Positions 1 to 6,585 of a stretch of DNA of 11,240 nt are shown in pieces (positions within the stretch are counted from its first letter, which is position 1; every line of letters starts with the position of its first letter). The position numbers were made by a program, and so were the translations under genes. The notes under the pieces were generated by a model. The model saw only the letters and a list, made by a program, of their open reading frames with translations. It was not told the origin of the DNA and made no database searches. Source of the DNA: Candidatus Moraniibacteriota bacterium (GTDB lineage Bacteria; Patescibacteriota; Minisyncoccia; Moranbacterales; UBA9337); the NCBI GenBank assembly GCA_003510795.1, contig DOKP01000003.1:1-11240 (forward strand), in the 5' to 3' direction.

Positions 1-2
1 AA

Positions 3-1430
3 AAAGTAATCAAAAAAACACTGAGGCGTCTGCATAATCATTATTTCATGGGTGCAATTTTTTTAGGGTTTTTGACTATGGGGTTTTCAATGGCAGTGAT
101 AAAAAACTCAATCACTGTTTCTGCGGCAAGTCCCAAAGTAGCTTGTTCTTACAGGTTAAGCAGTTGGAGTGCTTGCAAATCTTCCGGTAAACAAGTCAGG
201 ACAATAATCGCCAAAACTCCGGAGGGGTGTTTTGAGAGCGATTTGCCAAAATTGGAACGTTCATGTGATTACACTGCAACTAGCAATTTAACAACTGATG
301 CTAATGGAAGCACTGGCGCGCAAGTTGCGCCAAAAGGGAGTGCTACTCCTGTTTTTAATTTTTTAAATTTAAGCGCCGGAACGATTATCAGCAGTGAAAT
401 CAAAATTCAAGGGACAGTTGCCGGAGCCAGCAGTGTGGAATTTTATTTGGCGCCTATCGAATCGGATATTTCAAAATATCTCGGTTTGGCTAAATCTATC
501 CAGCCAGGCACATGGGAATATATATTGGATTCAAAAAGTCAGCCCAATGGTTCTTTCTATATATATGCTAAAATAAAAAATTCTTACGGTGCTTATGATG
601 GGGAAAAAAGAATGGTGATTATTCTTAACAATAATGAAGAGATGCAAAATGCGACCGATGGGTTGGCAGAAGCCGGGAATGTTTCCAATAGAATGAGTAG
701 CCAGTGGCAAGAGAAATATTTCAAATCAGCTAATTGTGTGGACGAAAGTATTTGCGGAGGAGAAGCTGATCCAGATAAGGACGGAGTAACCAATAATGAG
801 GAATACCGTTTGGGTATAAATCCAACCAGCTCAGACACTGATCAAGATGGATTTCTAGATGGTGATGAAATAAAAAATGGATTTAATCCGCTCAAACCGT
901 CGATTGGAGAAAAGAGTGATAGGATGGTTTTCGAAAGCCCCAAGGAAAAAGGGGAAATTAAAAAAGATGAGTACAAAGTTGAAAGCGTAGAATTGGTCGA
1001 CAAAAAAGATGGTAAAAAACTTAAGCTAGCAGGAAAAGCCTTGCCTAATACTTACATAACTATTTACATTTATAGCGACCCGATTGTTTTAACGGTTAAA
1101 ACGGATGCCCAGGGGAATTGGTCCTATATTTTGGATAAAGATATTGAAGATGGGAATCACCAGGTGTATGTAGCCGTAACGGACAATACTGGTAAAATAA
1201 CAGTCAAAAGCGAGCCGATAGCTTTTGTAAAAACCGCTCAAGCGGCAGATATTGTTATGCCCGCTGAAGCCTCTGCCCAGGAGCGAGCAGTTTCACCAAC
1301 CAAGTCTTGGTTAAATAGCAGGTTATTTTTATTTGTAGCTTTGGGATTGTGTGCCCTGGCCTTAGCAGTTGCTATTTTGGGGCTGATAAGACGCAACTTA
1401 AATAAAAAAGAAGAAAATAATTTGGTTTAA
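3..1430 (+). CDS. Membrane-anchored surface protein with TSP1-like motif, Ig-like folds and TSP3-type calcium loops (5' end beyond window)
   Basis: Probably an extracytoplasmic, membrane-tethered structural or adhesive protein; no enzymatic motif is visible. The frame is open to the left edge. Upstream of the first ATG (48) it reads a basic stretch (KKTLRRLHNHYF) directly before the hydrophobic segment MGAIFLGFLTMGFSMAVI, which together look like a complete N-terminal signal or anchor, so the true start probably lies left of position 3. Counting from the ATG at 48: a TSP type-1-like motif at about 33-73 (C33, WSAC at 40-43, GKQVR, C61, C73); an Ig-like beta region at 102-193; a Cys pair C230/C236; two Asp-rich calcium loops, DPDKDGVTNNEE and DTDQDGFLDGDE, at 241-274 (TSP3 or EF-hand-like); a second Ig-like domain at 308-395; a C-terminal transmembrane helix at 425-447 followed by a basic tail. 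Both ends appear to be in the membrane. The next gene follows after 7 bp, so it is probably the first visible member of an operon. Domain calls are by eye; ligand unknown. Confidence 0.85.
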   Translation, partial: KVIKKTLRRLHNHYFMGAIFLGFLTMGFSMAVIKNSITVSAASPKVACSYRLSSWSACKSSGKQVRTIIAKTPEGCFESDLPKLERSCDYTATSNLTTDANGSTGAQVAPKGSATPVFNFLNLSAGTIISSEIKIQGTVAGASSVEFYLAPIESDISKYLGLAKSIQPGTWEYILDSKSQPNGSFYIYAKIKNSYGAYDGEKRMVIILNNNEEMQNATDGLAEAGNVSNRMSSQWQEKYFKSANCVDESICGGEADPDKDGVTNNEEYRLGINPTSSDTDQDGFLDGDEIKNGFNPLKPSIGEKSDRMVFESPKEKGEIKKDEYKVESVELVDKKDGKKLKLAGKALPNTYITIYIYSDPIVLTVKTDAQGNWSYILDKDIEDGNHQVYVAVTDNTGKITVKSEPIAFVKTAQAADIVMPAEASAQERAVSPTKSWLNSRLFLFVALGLCALALAVAILGLIRRNLNKKEENNLV

Positions 1431-1437
1431 TAATTTT

Positions 1438-2787
1438 ATGAAAATTTTTTTCTTCAAGACGATTAATTTTATCAAGGAAAATCCCAGTATTTTATATTCT
1501 TTGATTTTAGTTTTTTTGATTCCGCTGGCTTTTTTTATCAATACTTATCTTATCAATTTGAGTTACGAAGAAGATATCAATAAGATAACCCAAAAGAAAG
1601 CAGTTTTAATTGAAGATATTATTAATAATATCTTAAGAGAACAGTTAAATGACGATGAAAAAATTCAAACTATTGTTGAAAATGTTATTTCTAAAGACAG
1701 TGAGGTGGTTTCTTTGTATGTTAGCAAGCCTCAAGAGAATAAAGCGGATACTTTTAGGATAGTGGCGGCTAATGATGAAAGTTTAATCGGCAAAGAACAG
1801 GGTGCAGGTTTCCAAGATAATTTAGCTTGGATGACCCCTGAAGGTATTGCTTTTTTAGATGAAAACGATCAGGAGAGATTCTGGAAAGTAACCAAGGTAT
1901 TAAAAAACGAGTCAGATGAAAGAATCGGACTTATTTCGATGTCATTGTCTTTATCCGGAACAGATGCGCTTATTAATAAAACAATCAGCAAATCATATTG
2001 GGTTTTAATTATTACCATAATGGTGGTTTTACTTTTTGTTTCCAATCAGGTGCGTTTATTCGGCTATGCGCTGATGGTTGAAAAGCTAAAGGAGATTGAT
2101 AAAATGAAAGATATGTTTATCTCTATGGCCAGCCATGAACTGCGGTCCCCCCTGGGAGCGATAAGAGGTTATATAGATTTCTTGAAGGATAAAAAAGAAG
2201 TTTTGGCCGACGAAGACGCGAAACATTATGTAGAAAATATTTCTCTTTCTATTGATCGGCTTAATGCATTAGTGGCCGATATGCTAGAAGCTTCCAGGCT
2301 GGAGGGCAATCGAATGCCAATTGAAATTGCTCAAATTGATTCAGTTAAAATAATTAGAGAATCTATTGAAGAAATAAAGCCACAAGCAGAGCAAAAGGGA
2401 TTGCAACTGGCTTATAATTTGACTGGTGACAATCCTTTCATTTTAGCGGATGCGGATCGATTGAAACAAGTGTTGATAAATTTAATCAGCAATTCTATCA
2501 AATATACTCCTGCCGGATCAGTCACCATCAGTACGGCTTTAAAAAATAATGAATTAGCTATTATTATTGCCGATACCGGGATTGGAATTTCTTCAGAAGA
2601 TCAGGCTAATTTATTTAATAAATTTCATAGGGTGCAAAATGAAAAAACTAAAAATATTGTCGGCACCGGATTGGGGCTTTGGATAACTATGGAAATCGTT
2701 AAAAGGATGAAAGGTCGGATTACCGTTGAAAGCATTGAAGGAGTGGGCTCACATTTTACGGTTTATCTACCAATAGCTAAAAAATAA
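1438..2787 (+). CDS. Membrane sensor histidine kinase (HisKA-HATPase_c), no adjacent response regulator
   Basis: A two-component sensor kinase that autophosphorylates on His and should pass the phosphate to a response regulator not present in this window. The 449-aa protein has TM1 at about 17-39, an extracytoplasmic sensor region at 40-185 (helical start, then a mixed alpha/beta part, possibly Cache/PDC-like), and TM2 at 187-212. A HisKA dimerisation helix follows with the H-box SHELRSPL (H233 is the phosphoacceptor). The ATPase domain shows the N-box LINLISNSIKYTP (346-358), G1 box DTGIGIS (379-385), F-box LFNKFHR (392-398) and G2 box GTGLGL (409-414). All catalytic boxes are intact. No HAMP domain is evident between TM2 and HisKA. 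It starts 7 bp after the preceding stop without an SD sequence and lies 4 bp before the cation ATPase gene, so it may control or sense ion or envelope status. The kinase call is firm; the signal is unknown. Confidence 0.95.
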   Translation: MKIFFFKTINFIKENPSILYSLILVFLIPLAFFINTYLINLSYEEDINKITQKKAVLIEDIINNILREQLNDDEKIQTIVENVISKDSEVVSLYVSKPQENKADTFRIVAANDESLIGKEQGAGFQDNLAWMTPEGIAFLDENDQERFWKVTKVLKNESDERIGLISMSLSLSGTDALINKTISKSYWVLIITIMVVLLFVSNQVRLFGYALMVEKLKEIDKMKDMFISMASHELRSPLGAIRGYIDFLKDKKEVLADEDAKHYVENISLSIDRLNALVADMLEASRLEGNRMPIEIAQIDSVKIIRESIEEIKPQAEQKGLQLAYNLTGDNPFILADADRLKQVLINLISNSIKYTPAGSVTISTALKNNELAIIIADTGIGISSEDQANLFNKFHRVQNEKTKNIVGTGLGLWITMEIVKRMKGRITVESIEGVGSHFTVYLPIAKK

Positions 2788-2791
2788 TTTT

Positions 2792-5509
2792 ATGGACACA
2801 ATCGAAGTTTATGCCTGTTCTCCAGAAGAAATTGTTTCAAAATTTCAAACTTCCCAAATTGTAGGACTTTCCCAAGCAGAAGCACAATTGCGGTTAAAGG
2901 AATATGGTAAAAATAAAATAAAAAGAAAGCAAAATTGGCGCTGGGCAAAGTTAATACTGGGCCAATTTAATGATGCTTTAGTTTGGATTCTTCTGGTGGC
3001 AGCTGGTCTAGCTTTTATTTTTCAACAGTACCGAGATGTAACAATAATTTTAATTATTGTGGGAGTAAATGCGATTATTGGTTTTTTGCAAGAGTTTAAA
3101 GCAGAAAAAATTTTAGATAGCATAAAAAAATTAACCACCGATCAAACTCAAGTTATCCGCGATAGTAAAAAGCAGGAAGTTGATGCTCGATTTATCGTGC
3201 CGGGAGATCTGATTTTTCTAGCTGCAGGAGACCGTGTGCCGGCTGATGGGTATATTGTGGAAAGTTATGATTTAAAAGTAAATAGTTTTATTTTTACTGG
3301 TGAATCCAGTCCGGAAAAAAAATCTGCCAAAGTAATCGAAGGTAAAAATGTTCCCATTGCTGATATTGATAATATGTTTTTTATGGGAGAAACGGTGGTA
3401 ACGGGGGAGGGAAAATTTATTGTAACAGGGACAGGCATCGATACGGAATTGGGAAAAATTGCGCATTTAACGGGAGAAATGCAAGAAATTTTAACTCCAA
3501 TGCAAAAGCAAATGCGCAAACTTGGTCGAAGTGTAACTATTTTTGCAGTATTGGTGGGTTTAAGCGTGATGATTGTTGGATATTATTTGGGATTATCTTT
3601 ATATCATAATTTTATCTTTGCTCTGGCGCTAGCTGTTTCAGTAGTGCCTGAGGGGTTGCCGGCAGCTATTTCAGTAGCGTTATCTTTGGGAATGAAGAGG
3701 TTATTGAAATATAATGTTTTAGCCAAGAAATTAAATGCAGTTGAAACTTTAGGGTCAGTTTCGATAATTTGTACGGATAAAACTGGAACAATCACAAAGA
3801 ATGAATTGACAGTTACACAGGTGGTTATTAATAATCAGGAAGTGGAATTGAGTGGAACGGGTTATTCCTCCGAAGGTCATTTCTTAATTGGCAGTAAAAT
3901 AGTTAATCCTTCAGAAATAAAAAATTTAGAATTGCTTTTTCGCATCGGAACACTCTGCAACGATGCGGGTATTGTTTCCAAAGACGGAGTAAGGACTATT
4001 GTGGGAGATCCGACGGAAGGCGCTATTATTGTGGCTGGAGAAAAATATAATCCCAAGGAAAGATATTATGAAATTGGTGAAACAAAAATTACTGAAAATC
4101 CTTTTTCTTCGGAAAGGATGAGGATGAGTGTGATTTACAAAAATTCTGAAACGTTATCTTTAGTGAAAGGTTCTCCGGATGTGATGATTGAGCTGTGCGA
4201 TTTTATTAAAATCAATGACGAGATTGTGCCTTTTGATAAAGAAGATAAAGACGAAATAAAAAAGATGTATAATAATATGTCTGCTCAAGCTTTGCGAGTG
4301 TTGGCTTTCGCTTATCGAAATTTGGAAGATGTCGATAAAAATAAATATTTGGAAGAGTCTGAAAAAAGCATGACCTGGGTAGGTATGATGGCGATGATTG
4401 ATCCGCCTCGCCAAGATGTCAAAAAAGCTATTTCTGAATGCAGAAGCCTGGGCATTAAAGTCGTAATGATTACGGGAGATTATGAAATTACTGCCAGCGC
4501 TATTGCGAAGAAAATTAATTTAATCGGAGAGGCGGGGAGCTATGAGGTTATTAGTGGCAAAATTTTAAATGAATTGTCAGATAATGAAATTTATAAAAAA
4601 ATTATTCAAAAAGATGTTATCTTTGCGCGTATCGCACCTGAACAGAAGCTTAGAATTGCGACAATTTTAAAAAATAATAAGCAAATAATTGCTATGACCG
4701 GCGACGGAGTTAATGATGCGCCAGCTCTCAAGAAAGCGGATGTGGGAGTGGCGATGGGAATAATCGGTACTGATGTTTCCAAAGAAGCCTCAGATATGAT
4801 TCTCTTGGACGATAATTTTTCTTCAATTGTGCAGGGGATTAAAGAAGGGCGGACTATTTACGGGAATTTAAAAAAATTCGTACATTATGTTTTTACTTCC
4901 AATGCCAGTGAGCTTTTAACCGTAATTTTCGGAGTAGTTTTGCATATTCCTTCTCCAATTATGGCTGTGCAGATTTTGGCGATTGATTTAGCCACAGATG
5001 TTTTTCCATCATTTTCTTTGAGCTTGGAGCCGACAGAAAAAGGAATCAATAAAACTTTCAAAAATTCTAACGAGCCGATAGTAAGTTGGAAAGGATTTAA
5101 GAGAATACTTTATTTGGGAATAATTATGGCTATTGGAGCGGTAGGGGCTTTTGTTTGGTCAATGATGCGTGGCGGTTGGAATTGGGGAGAATTTGTGGAT
5201 GAAAATAACTTGCTATATATTCAATCTACTACCGCAGCCTATGCGGTATTGGCGATGACTCAAATGGCCAATCTCTTGCAATCTCGTAGCGAAAAACTAA
5301 CTCCTTTTGAATTAGGATTTTTCAAAAATAAATTTGTTATTGGTTCAATTTTTATTTCTTTGGGAATTTTATTGGCTTTTATGTATTTGCCATTTTTCCA
5401 AAAATATCTACACCTTAGTCCGATTGTCTGGCAAGATTGGCTGGTGGTTATTATTACTAGTCTAGCTGTTTATTTTTTTGAGAGTATGAGGAAGAAGAGG
5501 GGGAAATAA
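2792..5509 (+). CDS. P2-type cation-transporting P-type ATPase
   Basis: An ATP-driven cation pump of the inner membrane, full length at 905 aa. Visible parts: an N-terminal cation-ATPase domain (about 5-75); TM1-TM2 (about 62-100); actuator domain with TGES (169-172); TM3-TM4 with PEGLP (286-290); phosphorylation motif CTDKTGT with D329 as the phosphorylated Asp; nucleotide-binding KGSPD (459-463); DPPR (537-540); MITGD (559-563); hinge TGDGVNDAP (636-644); then six C-terminal helices. Ion-site residues include E287 in TM4, S703/N704/E707 in TM5 and the IDLATD motif (731-736) in TM6. PEGLP resembles Ca2+ (P2A) pumps. The TM6 motif IDLATD with the following P..S.SL..E resembles Na+/K+ and H+/K+ (P2C) pumps, where Ca2+ pumps of the SERCA type have NLVTD. 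Ion specificity is therefore uncertain (Ca2+, Na+ or other). Cotranscription with the kinase is likely. The start ATG lies 4 bp after the kinase stop with no SD. Confidence 0.95.
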   Translation: MDTIEVYACSPEEIVSKFQTSQIVGLSQAEAQLRLKEYGKNKIKRKQNWRWAKLILGQFNDALVWILLVAAGLAFIFQQYRDVTIILIIVGVNAIIGFLQEFKAEKILDSIKKLTTDQTQVIRDSKKQEVDARFIVPGDLIFLAAGDRVPADGYIVESYDLKVNSFIFTGESSPEKKSAKVIEGKNVPIADIDNMFFMGETVVTGEGKFIVTGTGIDTELGKIAHLTGEMQEILTPMQKQMRKLGRSVTIFAVLVGLSVMIVGYYLGLSLYHNFIFALALAVSVVPEGLPAAISVALSLGMKRLLKYNVLAKKLNAVETLGSVSIICTDKTGTITKNELTVTQVVINNQEVELSGTGYSSEGHFLIGSKIVNPSEIKNLELLFRIGTLCNDAGIVSKDGVRTIVGDPTEGAIIVAGEKYNPKERYYEIGETKITENPFSSERMRMSVIYKNSETLSLVKGSPDVMIELCDFIKINDEIVPFDKEDKDEIKKMYNNMSAQALRVLAFAYRNLEDVDKNKYLEESEKSMTWVGMMAMIDPPRQDVKKAISECRSLGIKVVMITGDYEITASAIAKKINLIGEAGSYEVISGKILNELSDNEIYKKIIQKDVIFARIAPEQKLRIATILKNNKQIIAMTGDGVNDAPALKKADVGVAMGIIGTDVSKEASDMILLDDNFSSIVQGIKEGRTIYGNLKKFVHYVFTSNASELLTVIFGVVLHIPSPIMAVQILAIDLATDVFPSFSLSLEPTEKGINKTFKNSNEPIVSWKGFKRILYLGIIMAIGAVGAFVWSMMRGGWNWGEFVDENNLLYIQSTTAAYAVLAMTQMANLLQSRSEKLTPFELGFFKNKFVIGSIFISLGILLAFMYLPFFQKYLHLSPIVWQDWLVVIITSLAVYFFESMRKKRGK

Positions 5510-5635
5510 ATGACCAATATCCAATTTCCGCCTGCAACGCTCTCTGCACTGCGGGCAGGTCAAATTTTAAATGAATATCAAAATAACATTTTTAAAAAAC
5601 ATTTGGATTTGTTAGAATGTTTTTTAAATTATTGA
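5510..5635 (+). CDS. Marginal 41-codon ORF abutting the ATPase stop
   Basis: An ATG directly follows the ATPase TAA stop and is preceded by a purine-rich SD-like run (AGAGGGGG, 5496-5503, 6 nt before the ATG), which most genes here lack. It reads MTNIQFPPATLSALRAGQIL and continues to a TGA at 5633-5635. Against it: the first half is a GC-rich, repeat-like segment unlike its surroundings, and the 3' part overlaps the putative transcription terminator at 5591-5630, so a terminated transcript would lack the stop codon. No domain is recognisable. More likely a chance ORF in a repeat than a gene. Confidence 0.2.
   Translation: MTNIQFPPATLSALRAGQILNEYQNNIFKKHLDLLECFLNY
5529..5562. repeat. GC-rich segment with short inverted repeats, possible dispersed intergenic repeat
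   Basis: A short patch that is about two-thirds G+C in otherwise AT-rich DNA. It contains CCTGC (5531-5535) facing GCAGG (5555-5559), and TGACC (5511-5515) faces GGTCA (5558-5562), so it can fold into a weak stem-loop. Its composition looks imported or repeat-derived. Whether other copies exist in the genome cannot be seen here. Confidence 0.35.
5591..5630 (+). terminator. AT-rich hairpin terminator ending the surface protein-kinase-ATPase cluster
   Basis: A perfect 13-bp inverted repeat: TTTAAAAAACATT (5591-5603) and AATGTTTTTTAAA (5616-5628) with a 12-nt loop. The 3' arm carries a run of six T, so either strand gives a hairpin with a U-rich end. It lies about 80 bp after the ATPase stop and before the next promoter. 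The stem is AT-rich, so its strength is uncertain. Confidence 0.55.
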
Positions 5636-5677
5636 ATTCTGCTTTATTTTGGGCAAGGATATCGGAAGGATAATTTT

Positions 5678-5706
5678 TTGCTAAAAATTCATTTTTGTGG
5701 TATAAT
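5678..5706 (+). promoter_or_regulatory. Sigma70-type promoter for the Cys-rich small protein
   Basis: TTGCTA (5678-5683, four of six to TTGACA), a 17-bp spacer, then a perfect -10 TATAAT (5701-5706) preceded by TGG, an extended -10. Transcription should start near 5713, giving a leader of roughly 65 nt before the ATG at 5779. Confidence 0.8.
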
Positions 5707-5712
5707 TTAAAA

Positions 5713-5778
5713 ATCAGAACCAGAATAGGTAGGAGAAACTAGCGTGAAGACGTTCTTTAAAAAGGGGAGAAATGAGTT
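5713..5778 (+). promoter_or_regulatory. Structured leader with two SD sequences upstream of the Cys-rich protein
   Basis: The leader holds two SD-like sites. AGGAG (5731-5735) sits 8 nt before a GTG at 5744 that opens a 31-codon ORF (VKTFFKKGRNELCLK..., ending with TGA at 5837-5839) overlapping the gene start. GGGGAG (5764-5769) sits 9 nt before the ATG at 5779. A small hairpin AGCGT-GAAG-ACGTT (5741-5754) covers the GTG. A competing pairing TTCTTT (5753-5758) with GGAGAA (5766-5771) would mask the second SD. This could be translational control or chance. Confidence 0.4.
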
Positions 5779-5970
5779 ATGTCTGAAAATAGGCTATCGC
5801 AAATGGGCCAGGGAGATTGCGAAAAATGTAAAAATGTGAATGTTTGCATTAAGTGCAAAAAGAAATTTTGTCGGAAAGAAGGCGATCATTGTCGTAATCG
5901 AGGATATTTTGCAACAGCCAATGGTCCTGTGTGCATAGACTGCAATGATAAAGAAAGAGACAAAAAATAG
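5779..5970 (+). CDS. Small Cys-rich probable zinc-binding protein
   Basis: A 63-aa soluble protein of unknown function. It has eight cysteines: C14, C17, C23, C26, C31, C38, C52 and C55, plus H37. The pattern CxxC-x5-CxxC-x4-C-x6-C-x13-CxxC could hold two metal ions, as in small zinc ribbons or cross-brace (RING or B-box-like) folds; the family is not recognised. The rest is rich in Lys, Arg and Asn, compatible with nucleic-acid or protein binding. The start is chosen at 5779 because of GGGGAG 9 nt upstream; an ATG at 5772 opens only a four-codon frame. It has its own strong promoter and terminator, so it is monocistronic and probably well expressed. That a gene this small has a consensus promoter, an SD and a GC-rich terminator argues that it is real. 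Confidence 0.75.
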   Translation: MSENRLSQMGQGDCEKCKNVNVCIKCKKKFCRKEGDHCRNRGYFATANGPVCIDCNDKERDKK

Positions 5971-5974
5971 GAAC

Positions 5975-6013
5975 ACGCTAGGGTGTGCAAAGCCATACCC
6001 CTAGCGTTATTTT
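5975..6013 (+). terminator. Strong hairpin terminator of the Cys-rich protein gene
   Basis: The stem starts 5 nt after the stop codon. ACGCTAGGGTGTG (5975-5987) pairs with 5994-6007 in 13 bp, with one bulged C at 6001 and one G-U pair, around a 6-nt loop. TTATTTT follows immediately. It is much more GC-rich than the surrounding DNA, as expected of an intrinsic terminator. Confidence 0.85.
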
Positions 6014-6044
6014 CTGATAAATCAATTGTAGCACTATTGATTAT

Positions 6045-6080
6045 AAAAAATCACCATTTTTTGGTGATTTTTTATTTTTT
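6045..6080. terminator. Bidirectional terminator between convergent genes
   Basis: AAAAAATCACC (6045-6055) pairs perfectly with GGTGATTTTTT (6063-6073) around a short T loop, followed by another T6 on the plus strand; on the minus strand the stem also ends in T6. It lies between the plus-strand Cys-rich gene and the minus-strand gene ending at 6084 and can stop both. A further 7-bp dyad, AATCAAT/ATTGATT (6020-6026/6036-6042), precedes it. Confidence 0.8.
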
Positions 6081-6083
6081 GAT

Positions 6084-6452
6084 TTAATTTAAAACAGGTT
6101 CTTCCTCAGGAGTGGGCGTTGGGTAAATTGAATTGTCGGGATTAGGTATGGCGTTTTGAATCTCTCGAGCTTTTTTGTTAAGTTCCTCAGCTTCTTTTCC
6201 AGCTTTTTCTAAATTATCCTTAAATTGCTCAATGCCAGGCCTTTGTTTTTCAATCTCTTTTTTCGCTTTTTGGTATCCCCACCAGCCCAGAAAGCCAATC
6301 ATTCCCATGGTTAAAATTATTATCACCAAGCATCCGCTAATAACCCAAACCCAAGGAGACGTTTTCTTGTTAACAGTTACGGTTGCCTGATCAGAGACTG
6401 GAGGGGTTAGTTTTTGTGTTGTAGCCTTAGCTTCTTTTTGTTTGTTGTCCAT
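6084..6452 (-). CDS. Single-span membrane protein with coiled-coil, hypothetical
   Basis: A 122-aa protein of unknown function. Layout: a polar, Lys/Gln/Thr-rich N-terminus (1-32), one hydrophobic helix (about 33-58, WVWVISGCLVIIILTMGMIG then FLGWWGY), a charged helical stretch rich in Glu and Lys (about 62-102) likely to form a coiled coil, and a Pro/Thr/Glu tail (103-122). The N-terminus carries Lys on both sides of the linker, so the N-in orientation is likely, with the coiled coil outside, but this is not certain. It stands alone: convergent with the gene before it and divergent from the next. Its start at ATG 6452 has no clear SD; an extended -10 lies about 30 bp upstream. No enzymatic motif is visible. 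Confidence 0.75.
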   Translation of the reverse strand: MDNKQKEAKATTQKLTPPVSDQATVTVNKKTSPWVWVISGCLVIIILTMGMIGFLGWWGYQKAKKEIEKQRPGIEQFKDNLEKAGKEAEELNKKAREIQNAIPNPDNSIYPTPTPEEEPVLN

Positions 6453-6482
6453 GCATTTGTTATTAATGTTTAGTTTAAATTT

Positions 6483-6491
6483 AGTATAGCA
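6483..6491 (-). promoter_or_regulatory. Extended -10 promoter for the minus-strand membrane protein
   Basis: On the minus strand the sequence reads TGCTATACT: an extended -10 (TGC) joined to TATACT (five of six to TATAAT). No good -35 box is seen at 17-18 bp, which fits extended -10 promoters. The predicted transcript start is around 6476, giving a leader of about 24 nt. Confidence 0.55.
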
Positions 6492-6523
6492 ATAAATTTG
6501 ATAAAATAAAACTGCGCGGGGGT

Positions 6524-6552
6524 TTATTTTCGGGTTAGTTATGTGTTACAAT
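6524..6552 (+). promoter_or_regulatory. Possible extended -10 promoter for the 610-aa protein
   Basis: TGTTACAAT (6544-6552) is an extended -10 with TACAAT, with a weak TTATTT at -35. An alternative -10, TATATT (6556-6561), has no better -35. The intergenic gap between the divergent genes is 133 bp, so a promoter must lie here, but the exact one is unsure. Confidence 0.35.
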
Positions 6553-6585
6553 TAATATATTAGTAGCAATCTTATTAAAACAAAA

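Noticed and set aside
593..838. Minus-strand ORFs inside the surface protein and inside the ATPase (for example 593-838, 3265-3519, 4160-4414)
   Set aside because: They lie wholly opposite well-conserved genes, have no promoter, and show no recognisable protein features.
1438..2787. Hybrid kinase with a fused receiver domain
   Set aside because: The protein ends right after the ATPase domain; no receiver Asp pocket is present.
5794..5976. 60-codon minus-strand ORF over the Cys-rich gene
   Set aside because: The plus strand has a promoter, SD, conserved-looking CxxC motifs and a terminator; the minus-strand ORF has none.
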